A stretch of DNA of 52,347 nt from Clostridia bacterium (lineage in GTDB: Bacteria > Bacillota_A > Clostridia > Christensenellales > Aristaeellaceae). Location of the stretch: positions 1 to 52,347 of the forward strand of contig JAGBBE010000088.1 of assembly GCA_017938645.1 (NCBI GenBank), written 5' to 3'. The notes below the pieces were generated by a model. The model did no database searches. It was not told where the DNA came from and worked only from the letters and a program-made list of their open reading frames with translations. A program made the position numbers and the translations under genes. This document shows, piece after piece, positions 16,469 through 24,233 of this stretch (its first letter is position 1; every line of letters starts with the position of its first letter).

Positions 16469-17512
16469 TCAGTTCTTTGCAAGACATATGGACATCAGCA
16501 AACCGGGCAGCGTCAGGCTGCACAGGACGGCATGGATTGCATAGGAAAGCAGCCAGTTACCCATTCCAGCAATCAAGCCAACGGCATCCAGCAGAAGCAT
16601 TCCTGCCAGAAGCCAGAGTGTTTTTTGATTTCTAAGCATCCAGATAGCCGTTACGCCTGCGATCAGCAGCAATATGCCATAGACAGCCGGATTGGACAGG
16701 AATGCCCAGCGCATCAGCCAAAGCGCTGCGCAGACGAAGCCTGTCAGCCGTTGATGCCATTCGCGGGATGATCTCCACAAAAGGATGCATGCCGCAGTAA
16801 TGCAAAGTATCAGGCTGAGCCACTGCGACGCCCGCAGCGCGCCGATGTAGAGGCTATCCATTCGAAGCTGTTCGATGAGGAATCGGCCGCTTCCGTAGAT
16901 CAGCAGATACCAGCAGAAAAGATTGCCGTCTTTTCCCTTATGCTTTCTCAGAAACCACAGCACGCAGAAACCCGCAAAATTCCACATGGATTCATAGAAA
17001 AACGTGGCCATATGCCATACATAGCCCGTTCCTTCTGGAACAAGTACGCCAAATGGAAAAAACTGCAATTCCGGTTGCCCAATGCTCGGGCCATAAGCCT
17101 CCATATTGAAGTAGTTCCCCCAGCGCCCTACCGCCTGCGCCAGCACCAGGCCTGGAGCAATCAAATCAGCCAGAAGTGCAAATGAAACCGTCTTTCTGCG
17201 CGACCAAATCCATACGCCCAGTGCACCGCCGATAACACCGCCATAAATCGCCAGGCCACCTTCCCACACATACAACGCAGACAGCGGATCGACTGCAAAA
17301 TGCTCCCAGCGCATCGCAACATAATAAACTCGCGCACCAATGATCCCCAGCGGGATCACCAGCAGTGCAAGGTCTATCACGGTATCTTTGGGAAGCTTGA
17401 GCCTTTTTTCTTCACAGGAGGCCAGCCAGATGGCCAGAGCAATCCCCGAAACAACCAGCACGCTATACCACGGCAGGCTTCCGACAATGGTTCGGCTATA
17501 CGGTATGGCCAT
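16469..17512 (-). CDS. lgt: Prolipoprotein diacylglyceryl transferase
   Basis: A 347-residue integral membrane enzyme that attaches diacylglycerol to the lipobox cysteine of lipoproteins. Signature GRWGNYFNMEAYG is intact; also WYSVLVVSGIALAIWL at the N-terminus, WEGGLAIYGGVIGG and GSGRFLIEQLRMDSL. I start at ATG 17512 (seven bases after GGGAGG). The Lgt core ends near residue 260; the rest is an extra hydrophobic region with about three more helices, longer than the ordinary ~270-residue enzyme. At least one predicted lipoprotein substrate (TlpA-like, 33604-34632) lies in this window. Confidence 0.93.
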   Translation of the reverse strand: MAIPYSRTIVGSLPWYSVLVVSGIALAIWLASCEEKRLKLPKDTVIDLALLVIPLGIIGARVYYVAMRWEHFAVDPLSALYVWEGGLAIYGGVIGGALGVWIWSRRKTVSFALLADLIAPGLVLAQAVGRWGNYFNMEAYGPSIGQPELQFFPFGVLVPEGTGYVWHMATFFYESMWNFAGFCVLWFLRKHKGKDGNLFCWYLLIYGSGRFLIEQLRMDSLYIGALRASQWLSLILCITAACILLWRSSREWHQRLTGFVCAALWLMRWAFLSNPAVYGILLLIAGVTAIWMLRNQKTLWLLAGMLLLDAVGLIAGMGNWLLSYAIHAVLCSLTLPGLLMSICLAKN

Positions 17513-17589
17513 TCTTTTTCCTCCCGACATGCAATAATATGCGAAGTTATTTTGAGCTGCTCTTCGGATTTTGATACCCAAGTGTATGT

Positions 17590-17619
17590 ATTATACTCTA
17601 CATTCAGATTCTACGGCAA
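17590..17619 (-). promoter_or_regulatory. Promoter of the lgt operon
   Basis: Minus strand TTGCCG (17619-17614), 18-bp spacer, consensus TATAAT (17595-17590). Confidence 0.65.
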
Positions 17620-17750
17620 GTCTTCCATCAAAAGCCCTTGATGGCTTCATAAATTTATTTTCTTTTTTTCGAAAAAAGGGTATTGCTTTTTCGAGGTTTA
17701 TGTGCTAATATATCTTTCGTTGCAGGGCGTACAATCGCCAAGCCACACAT

Positions 17751-17827
17751 GGGATTATAGCTCAGTTGGTTAGAGCGCCACGTTGACATCGTGGAGGTCA
17801 TAGGTTCGAGCCCTACTAATCCCACCA
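17751..17827 (+). tRNA. tRNA-Val (GAC)
   Basis: A complete cloverleaf: acceptor GGGATTA / TAATCCC, D-arm with GCTCAGTTGGTTAGAGC, anticodon stem CCACG/CGTGG with loop TTGACAT (anticodon GAC, reads GUC), T-arm GGTTCGAGCCC, discriminator A and an encoded CCA. It is immediately followed by terminator-like hairpins and mobile-element debris. Confidence 0.97.
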
Positions 17828-17834
17828 CAAAGAA

Positions 17835-17870
17835 AACGCTTGATCCATAAGGGATTGAGCGTTTTTCTTA
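17835..17870 (+). terminator. Terminator-like hairpin after the tRNA
   Basis: Arms around AACGCTTGATCC and GGGATTGAGCGTT (imperfect), CATAA loop, then T5. It resembles the second hairpin at 17944-17986. Confidence 0.65.
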
Positions 17871-17943
17871 TTTCTGAAAATATGACCTCAACATCATTTT
17901 CGAGCTGTTTGTCACAGAAAGTGTCACAAACAAGCGTTTATAG

Positions 17944-17986
17944 GAGCCTTCAAAGCCTTATTTCATAAGGGCTTGAGGGCTTTTTG
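17944..17986 (+). terminator. Second, similar terminator-like hairpin
   Basis: AGCCTTCAAAGCCTTAT / ATAAGGGCTTGAGGGCT, then T5. It shares the string CATAAGGG-N-TTGAG-N-G and the T-run with the first hairpin. Between them, TGTCACA occurs twice (17911-17934) and again at 17990; such stretches are common next to tRNAs used by site-specific integrases. Confidence 0.6.
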
Positions 17987-18001
17987 ATTTGTCACAAAGC
18001 C

Positions 18002-18145
18002 GAAGCCAGTAGTGAAATGATTCAAATACAGCAGCTACTTTCGCAATGCAGCCAGAAAGAACTTCAGCTTTTGCTTCCCATCTGCAAATCTGTTTTGTCA
18101 TCATTCCGCTCAGTTCAAGGCGAGATGATTACAAAGCGTAAATAA
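18002..18145 (+). pseudogene. Headless reading frame, C-terminal remnant of an unidentified gene
   Basis: An open frame with no start codon support or ribosome binding site gives about 47 helical residues (EMIQIQQLLSQCSQKELQ, then LLLPICKSVLSSFR), ending at TAA 18143-18145. The composition is protein-like. It looks like the tail of a small regulator carried on mobile elements, but I cannot name the family. It is fused at its left to non-coding hairpin sequence, consistent with a deletion or integration joint. Confidence 0.4.
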
Positions 18146-18190
18146 GCGCAGAGCCTGCGCCCCAACATTGAAGGGCGGCAGGCTCTGCGC
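18146..18190 (-). terminator. Terminator of the KTR gene
   Basis: A 13-bp perfect stem GCGCAGAGCCTGC / GCAGGCTCTGCGC; on the minus strand it is followed by TTATTTA. It separates the KTR gene from the headless frame. Confidence 0.7.
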
Positions 18191-18192
18191 TT

Positions 18193-18366
18193 TCATGCGT
18201 CTGGCTCTTTGTCGATGACCATTTTCAGTTTTACGACATTGATAACGGTTTCTTTTTTACACCATGGACAATATAGAGGAAATTTCAGAAGAACGGTATC
18301 TTCAAATACTTTTACACGTGTTTTTCCTTTGCAAATCGGGCAACTGATCCATAACGATTCTTTCAT
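18193..18366 (-). CDS. Cysteine-rich KTR domain protein
   Basis: A 57-residue zinc-ribbon-like protein. Start ATG 18366 after a strong AAGGGGGGTG. Two CxxC knuckles (CPICKGKTRVKV and CPWCKKETVI) flank the KTR stretch after which the family is named. Function is unknown, but the family is found mainly on integrative and conjugative elements of Firmicutes. Here it lies between a tRNA-Val and chromosomal signalling genes, without any conjugation or integrase gene, so it is most likely a leftover of an excised or decayed element. Confidence 0.85.
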   Translation of the reverse strand: MKESLWISCPICKGKTRVKVFEDTVLLKFPLYCPWCKKETVINVVKLKMVIDKEPDA

Positions 18367-18431
18367 AAGATCACCCCCCTTCAACAAGAAGAACCACCTA
18401 AATGCTTGCTATCCCAATCGAAATCGATCGT

Positions 18432-18851
18432 TCATTCGTGTCCCTGATACTTTTTCACAATCGTCGTCACATTGTATCCGTCAGCATATTCATAGCGGAT
18501 ATCGTCCATGCTTTTCTTCACAATATAGATTCCAAATCCGCCCTCCTTGCGCTCTTTGCAGGTAAGACCAGAAACAGGGTCTTCGTGCGTCAGAGGATTG
18601 TAGGGTATTCCTGCATCCAAAAAGGAGATTTCCACCGTCCGCAACTCCTGATTCACGTCAATTCGAATGGTTGCCATGCCTGTTTGAGGAGCATAGGCAT
18701 ATCGGGCGATGTTGCTGAACAGTTCATCAATGGCAACGTCGATCAACCTTTGCGTTCTGGTTCCGCATCCAACTGTCTCCAATCGAGCGTTGATAAATTC
18801 CGTTACCTGCGCAATGTTCTCAATCGCCGCTTCCAATGTCAGTTCCTTCAT
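18432..18851 (-). CDS. RsbW-like anti-sigma factor / serine kinase (HATPase_c_2)
   Basis: A 139-residue GHKL ATPase of the RsbW/SpoIIAB type. N-box DVAIDELFSNIARYA, G1-like LDAGIPYNP and G2 EGGFGIYIVKK are all present and standard. Such proteins bind and hold a sigma factor and phosphorylate a STAS antagonist on serine. Start ATG 18851 after GGGAGGTGA overlaps the SpoIIE phosphatase gene by 32 nt; it is the last gene of a four-gene overlapping operon. No sigma factor gene is adjacent. The likely partner is the STAS protein at 36499-36795, controlled by the same DNA site. Confidence 0.9.
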   Translation of the reverse strand: MKELTLEAAIENIAQVTEFINARLETVGCGTRTQRLIDVAIDELFSNIARYAYAPQTGMATIRIDVNQELRTVEISFLDAGIPYNPLTHEDPVSGLTCKERKEGGFGIYIVKKSMDDIRYEYADGYNVTTIVKKYQGHE

Positions 18852-21261
18852 CACCCTCACCTCCCGTGTAGCGGAATCCGAGCATCGTAATGTCGTCAAA
18901 CTGGGGCGCATCGCCCACAAAAGCGTCTACATCCGCTTTTACCTGTGCGCACAGTTCTTCCATGGGAAGATCACCAAGAGTATTGAGCAGACGCAACAGA
19001 CGTTCTTCACCATAAAGCTCATTGTGCGCGTTGGTGGCTTCCGTCACGCCATCCGTATAGAGGAAAATTTCATCTTCTGGGCGAAGCTGAACATCCTCCT
19101 GCTGATAGCGTTTACGTTTCGATGCTGCCAGCATCAGGCCGCGAACGGTTTTGAGATAGGTAAATCCTTCGCCCTTTCTCCTGATCAAGGGTGGGTTGTG
19201 TCCGGCATTCACTACGGACATGCAGCCTGTTTTCAGGTTTATGCTGCCAGTCCACGCAGTCACAAACATGCGTGTTTTGTTGTTTTCAAGCAGCTGCAGA
19301 TTGGCCTGCGTACAGGCTTCGTCAAGCGGCATGCCTGCCTCGGCATAACCTTTGAGCAGTGCCTTGGCGCGCATCATGAACATAGCAGCAGGAATGCCCT
19401 TGCCGGATACATCCGCAATGGTCATCGTCAGCGTGTTTTCGTCTGTAAAGTAGAAATCATAGAAATCGCCGCCTACTTCCCTGGCAGGGAACATGCAGGC
19501 AAACAGTTCCATTTCACTGCGGTTCGGATAGGGCGGGAACACGGAAGGTAATGCAGAAAGCTGAATCTGCCGGGCAAATTCCAGTTCCTGATCAATGCGT
19601 CTTTCCGCCTCGTCGATCAACTGGCGCAGTGCGCACACGGTGGTATTGATATCATCCGAAAGAGACGAAAACTCCTCGTTGCTGCGCACGTTGACCGTCA
19701 CCTGCAGATCACCGTGCGAAATCAGGTTCAGCGCGTGATTGATCTTTTCGATATTGCTGACGATGAGTCTTTTGATCAGCAAATAGATGTGCGCAAACAA
19801 AGCCGCAAACACAATCACTTCCATAAAGGCGAGAATGTACACCGCCACATTGCGGGAGAACATAGCCTCCTCTATGGGCAGAACCGCGAGAATATAGTAT
19901 CCCTCTGTCCGGGCGTACATGCAGAAGGCGGCCACGCCATGAATACTGGCCTCGAAGCGCTGATTGACCAGGAAAGTTTTATTCTCATCATGTCCAAGCG
20001 CTTCAATGGTTTCGCCGATATGATCATCATTATCGCTGATGATGATTCCGTTTTCGTCACAGATCAGCACAAAGCCGTTCTGACCGATATGGCGGTTATG
20101 AGCAGCATACTGCACCTGCTCATGAATTTCGTTTTGGAAACGCTTCGCATCATAGCCTACCTGCACAAAGCCCTTAGCTGAGCGGACTGCCGCATACTTG
20201 CGCGAAATATCGCCGCTCAGGGAGATGGGCTGATAGCTTTGCACGTAGCTATCAGCTTCTTCCAGCGCGGTGAGGAATTCTGCGGACTGCTGCCCGGAGG
20301 CCATATCATAGCCAACAAAGGCTTCATGGGTGCTGGCAACAATAACGCCGCGTTCGTCCACCACGTTGATCTCTGTAACCTGATAAAGCTCGGCCAATTG
20401 GTTCAGGCTGCCGCCATCAAGCTCAGAGGGCAAATCGCGCTCAATCTGTCGGGTGATCCGCAGAAGGGCGGTATCAGAGGCCTCCAGGATGCTCTTTTCC
20501 ACATCCGCAATGCTTTTGCGGAGCAACTCATCTGCCGCCGCATTGGACAGCTGCGTCTGAAAACGTCCTGTGAAAAGCATGGTGACGGAGAAAGCAGCCA
20601 GTACACAAATCAACAGCCAGCGCTGGAATGTTTGAGCGATTTTTTCATTCTTATCCGCGGATGCGTTTTTCCTGCCGTTCACGCGGCTGACCAACCAGAC
20701 CGACGCCATCACGGACAGGCCGTTGGCAGCAATCATGGGAATTGCGCATTGCTGCACAATCAGAAACGCGCGCTGAATATCATCGGTGTTGGTGAGAAAG
20801 ACCATCAGCATGTGCAGCACTTCCGCCGTCACACCCACCGCAAGGCCATGAAACCATCCCGGCTTGCGGTCATCCAGCAGCCACACGCGTGAAGCCGCGC
20901 CCACCACGCCGGCCAGAATGGTACCCAGCGTACATGCAAGGCGGGTGAATTTCCCCACGCCCCATAGCGTAGCAAACCAGCGCTCCACACCGCCGATCAA
21001 TCCGGCAATCAGACCTGCTGGCCATCCAAAGATCAGACCGGCAGCCACGGGCGCTGCGCTGCGCACGTTGAGCACGGCTCCATCTACCGGAATGCCGAAC
21101 TCGGTGGATAAAATAGCCAGCACACCAAAGCACAGGCCAATCAGCGCCTGCTTTTGAGCGGCGGGTTTATTCTGCCACTTCTGCCGTTTCTCCAGATGCG
21201 CAAACAGCACAGAAAACAGTACCGGAAGCGCCGCAGCGGTTATGATTCGAAAGAGTGTCAT
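18820..21261 (-). CDS. Membrane SpoIIE/PP2C-type phosphatase with 5TM-LYT, Cache and HAMP domains
   Basis: An 813-residue sensor phosphatase. Order: about six N-terminal membrane helices of the 5TMR-LytS type with the family string NVRSAAPVAAGLIFG-WPAG (residues ~1-190), a helix near 215, an external double-Cache sensor (~240-480), a helix ~490-510, HAMP (~515-565), a short coiled coil, then the PP2C/SpoIIE domain with AREVGGDFYDFY, IADVSGKGIPAAMFM, NAGHNPPL, LYTDGVTEA and DDITMLGF. It should dephosphorylate a STAS protein in response to an outside ligand and so release a sigma factor or other target. Start ATG overlaps the MATE gene stop (ATGA). Confidence 0.92.
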   Translation of the reverse strand: MTLFRIITAAALPVLFSVLFAHLEKRQKWQNKPAAQKQALIGLCFGVLAILSTEFGIPVDGAVLNVRSAAPVAAGLIFGWPAGLIAGLIGGVERWFATLWGVGKFTRLACTLGTILAGVVGAASRVWLLDDRKPGWFHGLAVGVTAEVLHMLMVFLTNTDDIQRAFLIVQQCAIPMIAANGLSVMASVWLVSRVNGRKNASADKNEKIAQTFQRWLLICVLAAFSVTMLFTGRFQTQLSNAAADELLRKSIADVEKSILEASDTALLRITRQIERDLPSELDGGSLNQLAELYQVTEINVVDERGVIVASTHEAFVGYDMASGQQSAEFLTALEEADSYVQSYQPISLSGDISRKYAAVRSAKGFVQVGYDAKRFQNEIHEQVQYAAHNRHIGQNGFVLICDENGIIISDNDDHIGETIEALGHDENKTFLVNQRFEASIHGVAAFCMYARTEGYYILAVLPIEEAMFSRNVAVYILAFMEVIVFAALFAHIYLLIKRLIVSNIEKINHALNLISHGDLQVTVNVRSNEEFSSLSDDINTTVCALRQLIDEAERRIDQELEFARQIQLSALPSVFPPYPNRSEMELFACMFPAREVGGDFYDFYFTDENTLTMTIADVSGKGIPAAMFMMRAKALLKGYAEAGMPLDEACTQANLQLLENNKTRMFVTAWTGSINLKTGCMSVVNAGHNPPLIRRKGEGFTYLKTVRGLMLAASKRKRYQQEDVQLRPEDEIFLYTDGVTEATNAHNELYGEERLLRLLNTLGDLPMEELCAQVKADVDAFVGDAPQFDDITMLGFRYTGGEGDEGTDIGSGD

Positions 21262-23048
21262 GTGCGATTCTCTCCTGATTCATCCGGTTTATGGATAACC
21301 ATTCGTACATTGTTCAGTCCTATGGTGTGCTGATACTCAAAACAATCCGTCACACCTTCCACGATTCTGATTCCGAAGTGTTCGTCCGCGGAATCGTGTT
21401 TTTTCAGATAGGCAACAGGGTCAAACATCATTTTATTGTCCCGGATGCGAATCATCACTTCCGCCGGTTTATTCAGCACAAGCAGATCCAACGTGCCTGT
21501 TTGGGTCGGCTGAGAAGCATGACGGACTACATTTCCCGCCATTTCCTCCACGCACAGCGATACCCTGTGCATCATTTCCCGGGAGAGTCCGCGCTTGTCG
21601 CCAAAGGCATACAATTCATCCGAAACGCGCGCCACTTCTTCCAGCGTGGTTCCCAACGTCTTTTCAAAACGGTCATCCCGATCACCGCCAAAGCCGTCTT
21701 TCAGAAGCAGCACATCCGAAAAGGCGCGTAATTTGCCGCCTTTTCGCACCAGAATCGCCGCAGCAATCAAGCACAGTGTACATCCTTCTCCCAAAAGGAA
21801 GGCAAGCCAAACGCCGTCAGAACCCATGAAACCAACCAGCAAAAGCGCAAATCCCGTGGTGAACACCAGCTGCTGCAAAATGCAAATCGATGTAGCCGCC
21901 GCCGGATTGCGCGTGGCCTGATAGGTGTTCATCATCGCCATATTGACAAGCTGCAATGGCATGCCAATGGCAAAGAGACGGATGGCACGAGTCGCCATAC
22001 ACAGTGTCTCTGCGTCCTTCACCCCAAGCAATCCCGGCAGCACGGATGGGAACAAAACCAGGAGCAACCCTGCCGCAGTGCTCAGCAGCAAGCCGGTTCG
22101 CAGCGCTTCCTTCAACGTGTTTTCAAGCGCAGTCCGATCCTCTTCGCCATAGAATACGCTGGCTACGGGTAGAATGGCCTGACACACGCCCATAATGAGC
22201 GTTCCAACGATATTGTACGTCTGCGTACGCACATTGAGCGCAGCCACAGCGCCTGTTCCCGCTGCCATCACCAGCAGATGGTTCAGCGTCATCACTTTCA
22301 CAGTGTCGCAGATGCGGCTGAGTGCGGTGGGCGCGCCGGTTACGATCATGACTCCCCATTCCCGGATCAACTTCACGGGTCTGACCCATTTGAGTGTACA
22401 GGTTTTTTGGGAAAAGTGCGTCATTCCTGCAAGCACCGCAAGGCAATACGCAATGGAGGTTGCCAGCGCCATGCCGAACATACCCAGATCGAATACGAAG
22501 ATCATTGCCAGATCCAGCACGATATTGCTCAGCGTCATCACGCTGATGCACACAAGAGGCAGGCGCGCCGAACCATCGATCTTCACAAAGCCCATCAGGG
22601 CAGATGTCATGATGGTGGGAATGGCTCCAAGGAAGAATCCATACAGATACTCGGTAGTCGGTGCAAGCAGTTCACCTTTCGCACCGAGCAGTACTGCAAT
22701 CCGCGGTGCAAATGCCATACCCACTGCAGTCAGCACAGCACCCGCCAACAGCACAAACAGCATCGTAGCCGTAAAGATATTGGCTACGCCTTTTTTGTCG
22801 CCCCGGCCCAATGCCTGCGCGGCATGCGCCGTACCTCCGCCGGAGCAGATGTTGCTTACGGCCGAAAAAATCAGGCTGATGGGACTTACCACGCCCATAG
22901 CGCCCAGTGCATTTGTGCCCAGAAAGCGCCCCACGATGATATTGTCAATCAGCATACCTAGCGTGGCGGTCAGCGCAGTCAGAATGGATACCAGCACAAA
23001 GGATCGATAGACACTGCGGACAACAGACGCTTTTTTCATCGCATTCAC
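21258..23048 (-). CDS. MATE transporter fused to an RsbW-like ATPase domain
   Basis: A 596-residue protein. Residues ~1-445 are a MATE-family transporter with twelve hydrophobic segments (N-terminal half includes LIDNIIVGRFLGTNALGAMG). Residues ~460-590 align with the RsbW-like protein of the same operon: N-box SLCVEEMAGNVVRHA, RIRDNKMMFDPVAYL at the G1 position, and EHFGIRIVEGV at G2. The G1 glycine is lost (DNK), so ATP binding may be altered. The start is GTG 23048, in a GTGA overlap with the upstream gene; ATG 23039 is the alternative. The ATPase domain is far from a normal MATE architecture (~450 residues). Confidence 0.88.
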   Translation of the reverse strand: MNAMKKASVVRSVYRSFVLVSILTALTATLGMLIDNIIVGRFLGTNALGAMGVVSPISLIFSAVSNICSGGGTAHAAQALGRGDKKGVANIFTATMLFVLLAGAVLTAVGMAFAPRIAVLLGAKGELLAPTTEYLYGFFLGAIPTIMTSALMGFVKIDGSARLPLVCISVMTLSNIVLDLAMIFVFDLGMFGMALATSIAYCLAVLAGMTHFSQKTCTLKWVRPVKLIREWGVMIVTGAPTALSRICDTVKVMTLNHLLVMAAGTGAVAALNVRTQTYNIVGTLIMGVCQAILPVASVFYGEEDRTALENTLKEALRTGLLLSTAAGLLLVLFPSVLPGLLGVKDAETLCMATRAIRLFAIGMPLQLVNMAMMNTYQATRNPAAATSICILQQLVFTTGFALLLVGFMGSDGVWLAFLLGEGCTLCLIAAAILVRKGGKLRAFSDVLLLKDGFGGDRDDRFEKTLGTTLEEVARVSDELYAFGDKRGLSREMMHRVSLCVEEMAGNVVRHASQPTQTGTLDLLVLNKPAEVMIRIRDNKMMFDPVAYLKKHDSADEHFGIRIVEGVTDCFEYQHTIGLNNVRMVIHKPDESGENRT

Positions 23049-24022
23049 CGCTGCTTCATCGCCAGTGTCATGGCATCCAGAATATTTTCCTGCGTAATGA
23101 TAAAGTTGAAAAACTTTTTGGCTCCTTCAATTTCCAGCACACCGCAGTCCTGAATCTCTGCCAGCGCCATCAGCGTATAAGCCGTGCGGTACGCCAGCAT
23201 CAGTTCCAGATTGTCCCAGTAGTGCTCATCGGTTTCCTTATTGAGCTCATAACCGAATTTGAGATATGGCAGCACATCCTCATACAACACTTTGCGGCAA
23301 TCCTCGCCAGCTTTGTATCCCAGCAGAAACGCACCCTGAATCAAGCTCACGGCATCATAAAGATAATGAGCGTAACAGCAGCTGTCAAAATCAAACAGCC
23401 ATACATTATTGGCTTCCACAAAAAAGTTGTTCAAATGGAAATCGCCATGGCAGATGCCGTAACCCCCCAAATCCTGCGGCAGCGCATTGACCTGTGCTTC
23501 AATGCTTTCAATTTTGGCTCTTACTTCAGCAGAAAGGTTGGGAAAAGAACGCTCCTTGCGCTGAGCAAACTGCTCCGCCAGCGTTTTGCGCTTGTATTGA
23601 ATTTTCAGCTTCCGTTCGTTGGTGCTTACTTGGTGAATGCTTCCCAGCAAATCGCCAACGCACACAAAAAACATGGGGTTCATTTGGGCTACCGGCTCCA
23701 CCGTACCGCGTGCGGTGCGGAACATGCTGGCGCGATAGACTTTTCCATCGATTTCAAACTCTTCCAGCAGTTTCCCGTTTTGCGACATATTCGGTTCGCA
23801 GATGGTCTGCTTGAACTGTTTCAGATCATCCACCCACATCAGCTCGCTCAGAATCTCCGCACGCGATTTTTTTGGCGTCATGCTCACGCGCAGCATATAG
23901 GGTTTGCCAGGAAAAATGAAAGCATAATTCTGCGTAGAATAAAAACACTTGGCTTCATCGATATCAAGGTCATAGCAGGATAGCAAAATCTGACGCAACT
24001 TCTGCTTCAACTCTTCATTCAT
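23045..24022 (-). CDS. APH/choline-kinase-like phosphotransferase
   Basis: A 325-residue protein-kinase-fold enzyme of the APH family. Catalytic loop GICHGDFHLNNFF and metal-binding WLFDFDSCCYAHYLYD are clear; the N-lobe (FIFPGKPYMLRVSM) fits. Members phosphorylate aminoglycosides, choline, homoserine, sugars or proteins; the substrate here is unknown. ATG 24022 follows GGGAAGGA. It is the first gene of the operon with the MATE fusion, the SpoIIE phosphatase and the RsbW-like protein. Its promoter carries the GTAACG repeat. The linkage to a serine-phosphorylation switch is suggestive, but resistance or a metabolic role is equally possible. Confidence 0.85.
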   Translation of the reverse strand: MNEELKQKLRQILLSCYDLDIDEAKCFYSTQNYAFIFPGKPYMLRVSMTPKKSRAEILSELMWVDDLKQFKQTICEPNMSQNGKLLEEFEIDGKVYRASMFRTARGTVEPVAQMNPMFFVCVGDLLGSIHQVSTNERKLKIQYKRKTLAEQFAQRKERSFPNLSAEVRAKIESIEAQVNALPQDLGGYGICHGDFHLNNFFVEANNVWLFDFDSCCYAHYLYDAVSLIQGAFLLGYKAGEDCRKVLYEDVLPYLKFGYELNKETDEHYWDNLELMLAYRTAYTLMALAEIQDCGVLEIEGAKKFFNFIITQENILDAMTLAMKQR

Positions 24023-24069
24023 TGAATGTCCTTCCCTTCTCAAATGATTGTTCAAAAAATGACCTGTTG

Positions 24070-24101
24070 ATTATAACTGTTTTCCGTTACACAACCGTAA
24101 C
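24070..24101 (-). promoter_or_regulatory. Operator-promoter site 1 (GTAACG repeat) for the partner-switch operon
   Basis: Read on the minus strand: GTTACG (24101-24096), 5 bp, GTAACG (24090-24085), 9 bp, TATAAT (24075-24070). The half-sites lie where a -35 would be. Confidence 0.8.
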
Positions 24102-24146
24102 AGCCCTGTTTTTCTTCCTTTTTCATCTTCAGCCAACAATGGTATG

Positions 24147-24179
24147 GTAACGGTTCTGTAACGATGATTCTGCTATATT
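24147..24179 (+). promoter_or_regulatory. Operator-promoter site 2 (GTAACG repeat) for the Zn/SH3b operon
   Basis: GTAACG (24147-24152), 5 bp, GTAACG (24158-24163), 10 bp, TATATT (24174-24179). Perfect half-sites; divergent from site 1 with 45 bp between them. Confidence 0.82.
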
Positions 24180-24233
24180 TTCAAAGCTTGCCTTTTACCA
24201 AACGCCAATCCGCAAGCCCAAGGAGAATGAATG

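Noticed and set aside
24147..24163. GTAACG as the -35 element of an ECF sigma factor
   Set aside because: There are two copies with an exact 11-bp period, the distal copy is 21 bp from the -10, and the -10s look like sigma-A; an activator fits better. Not fully excluded.
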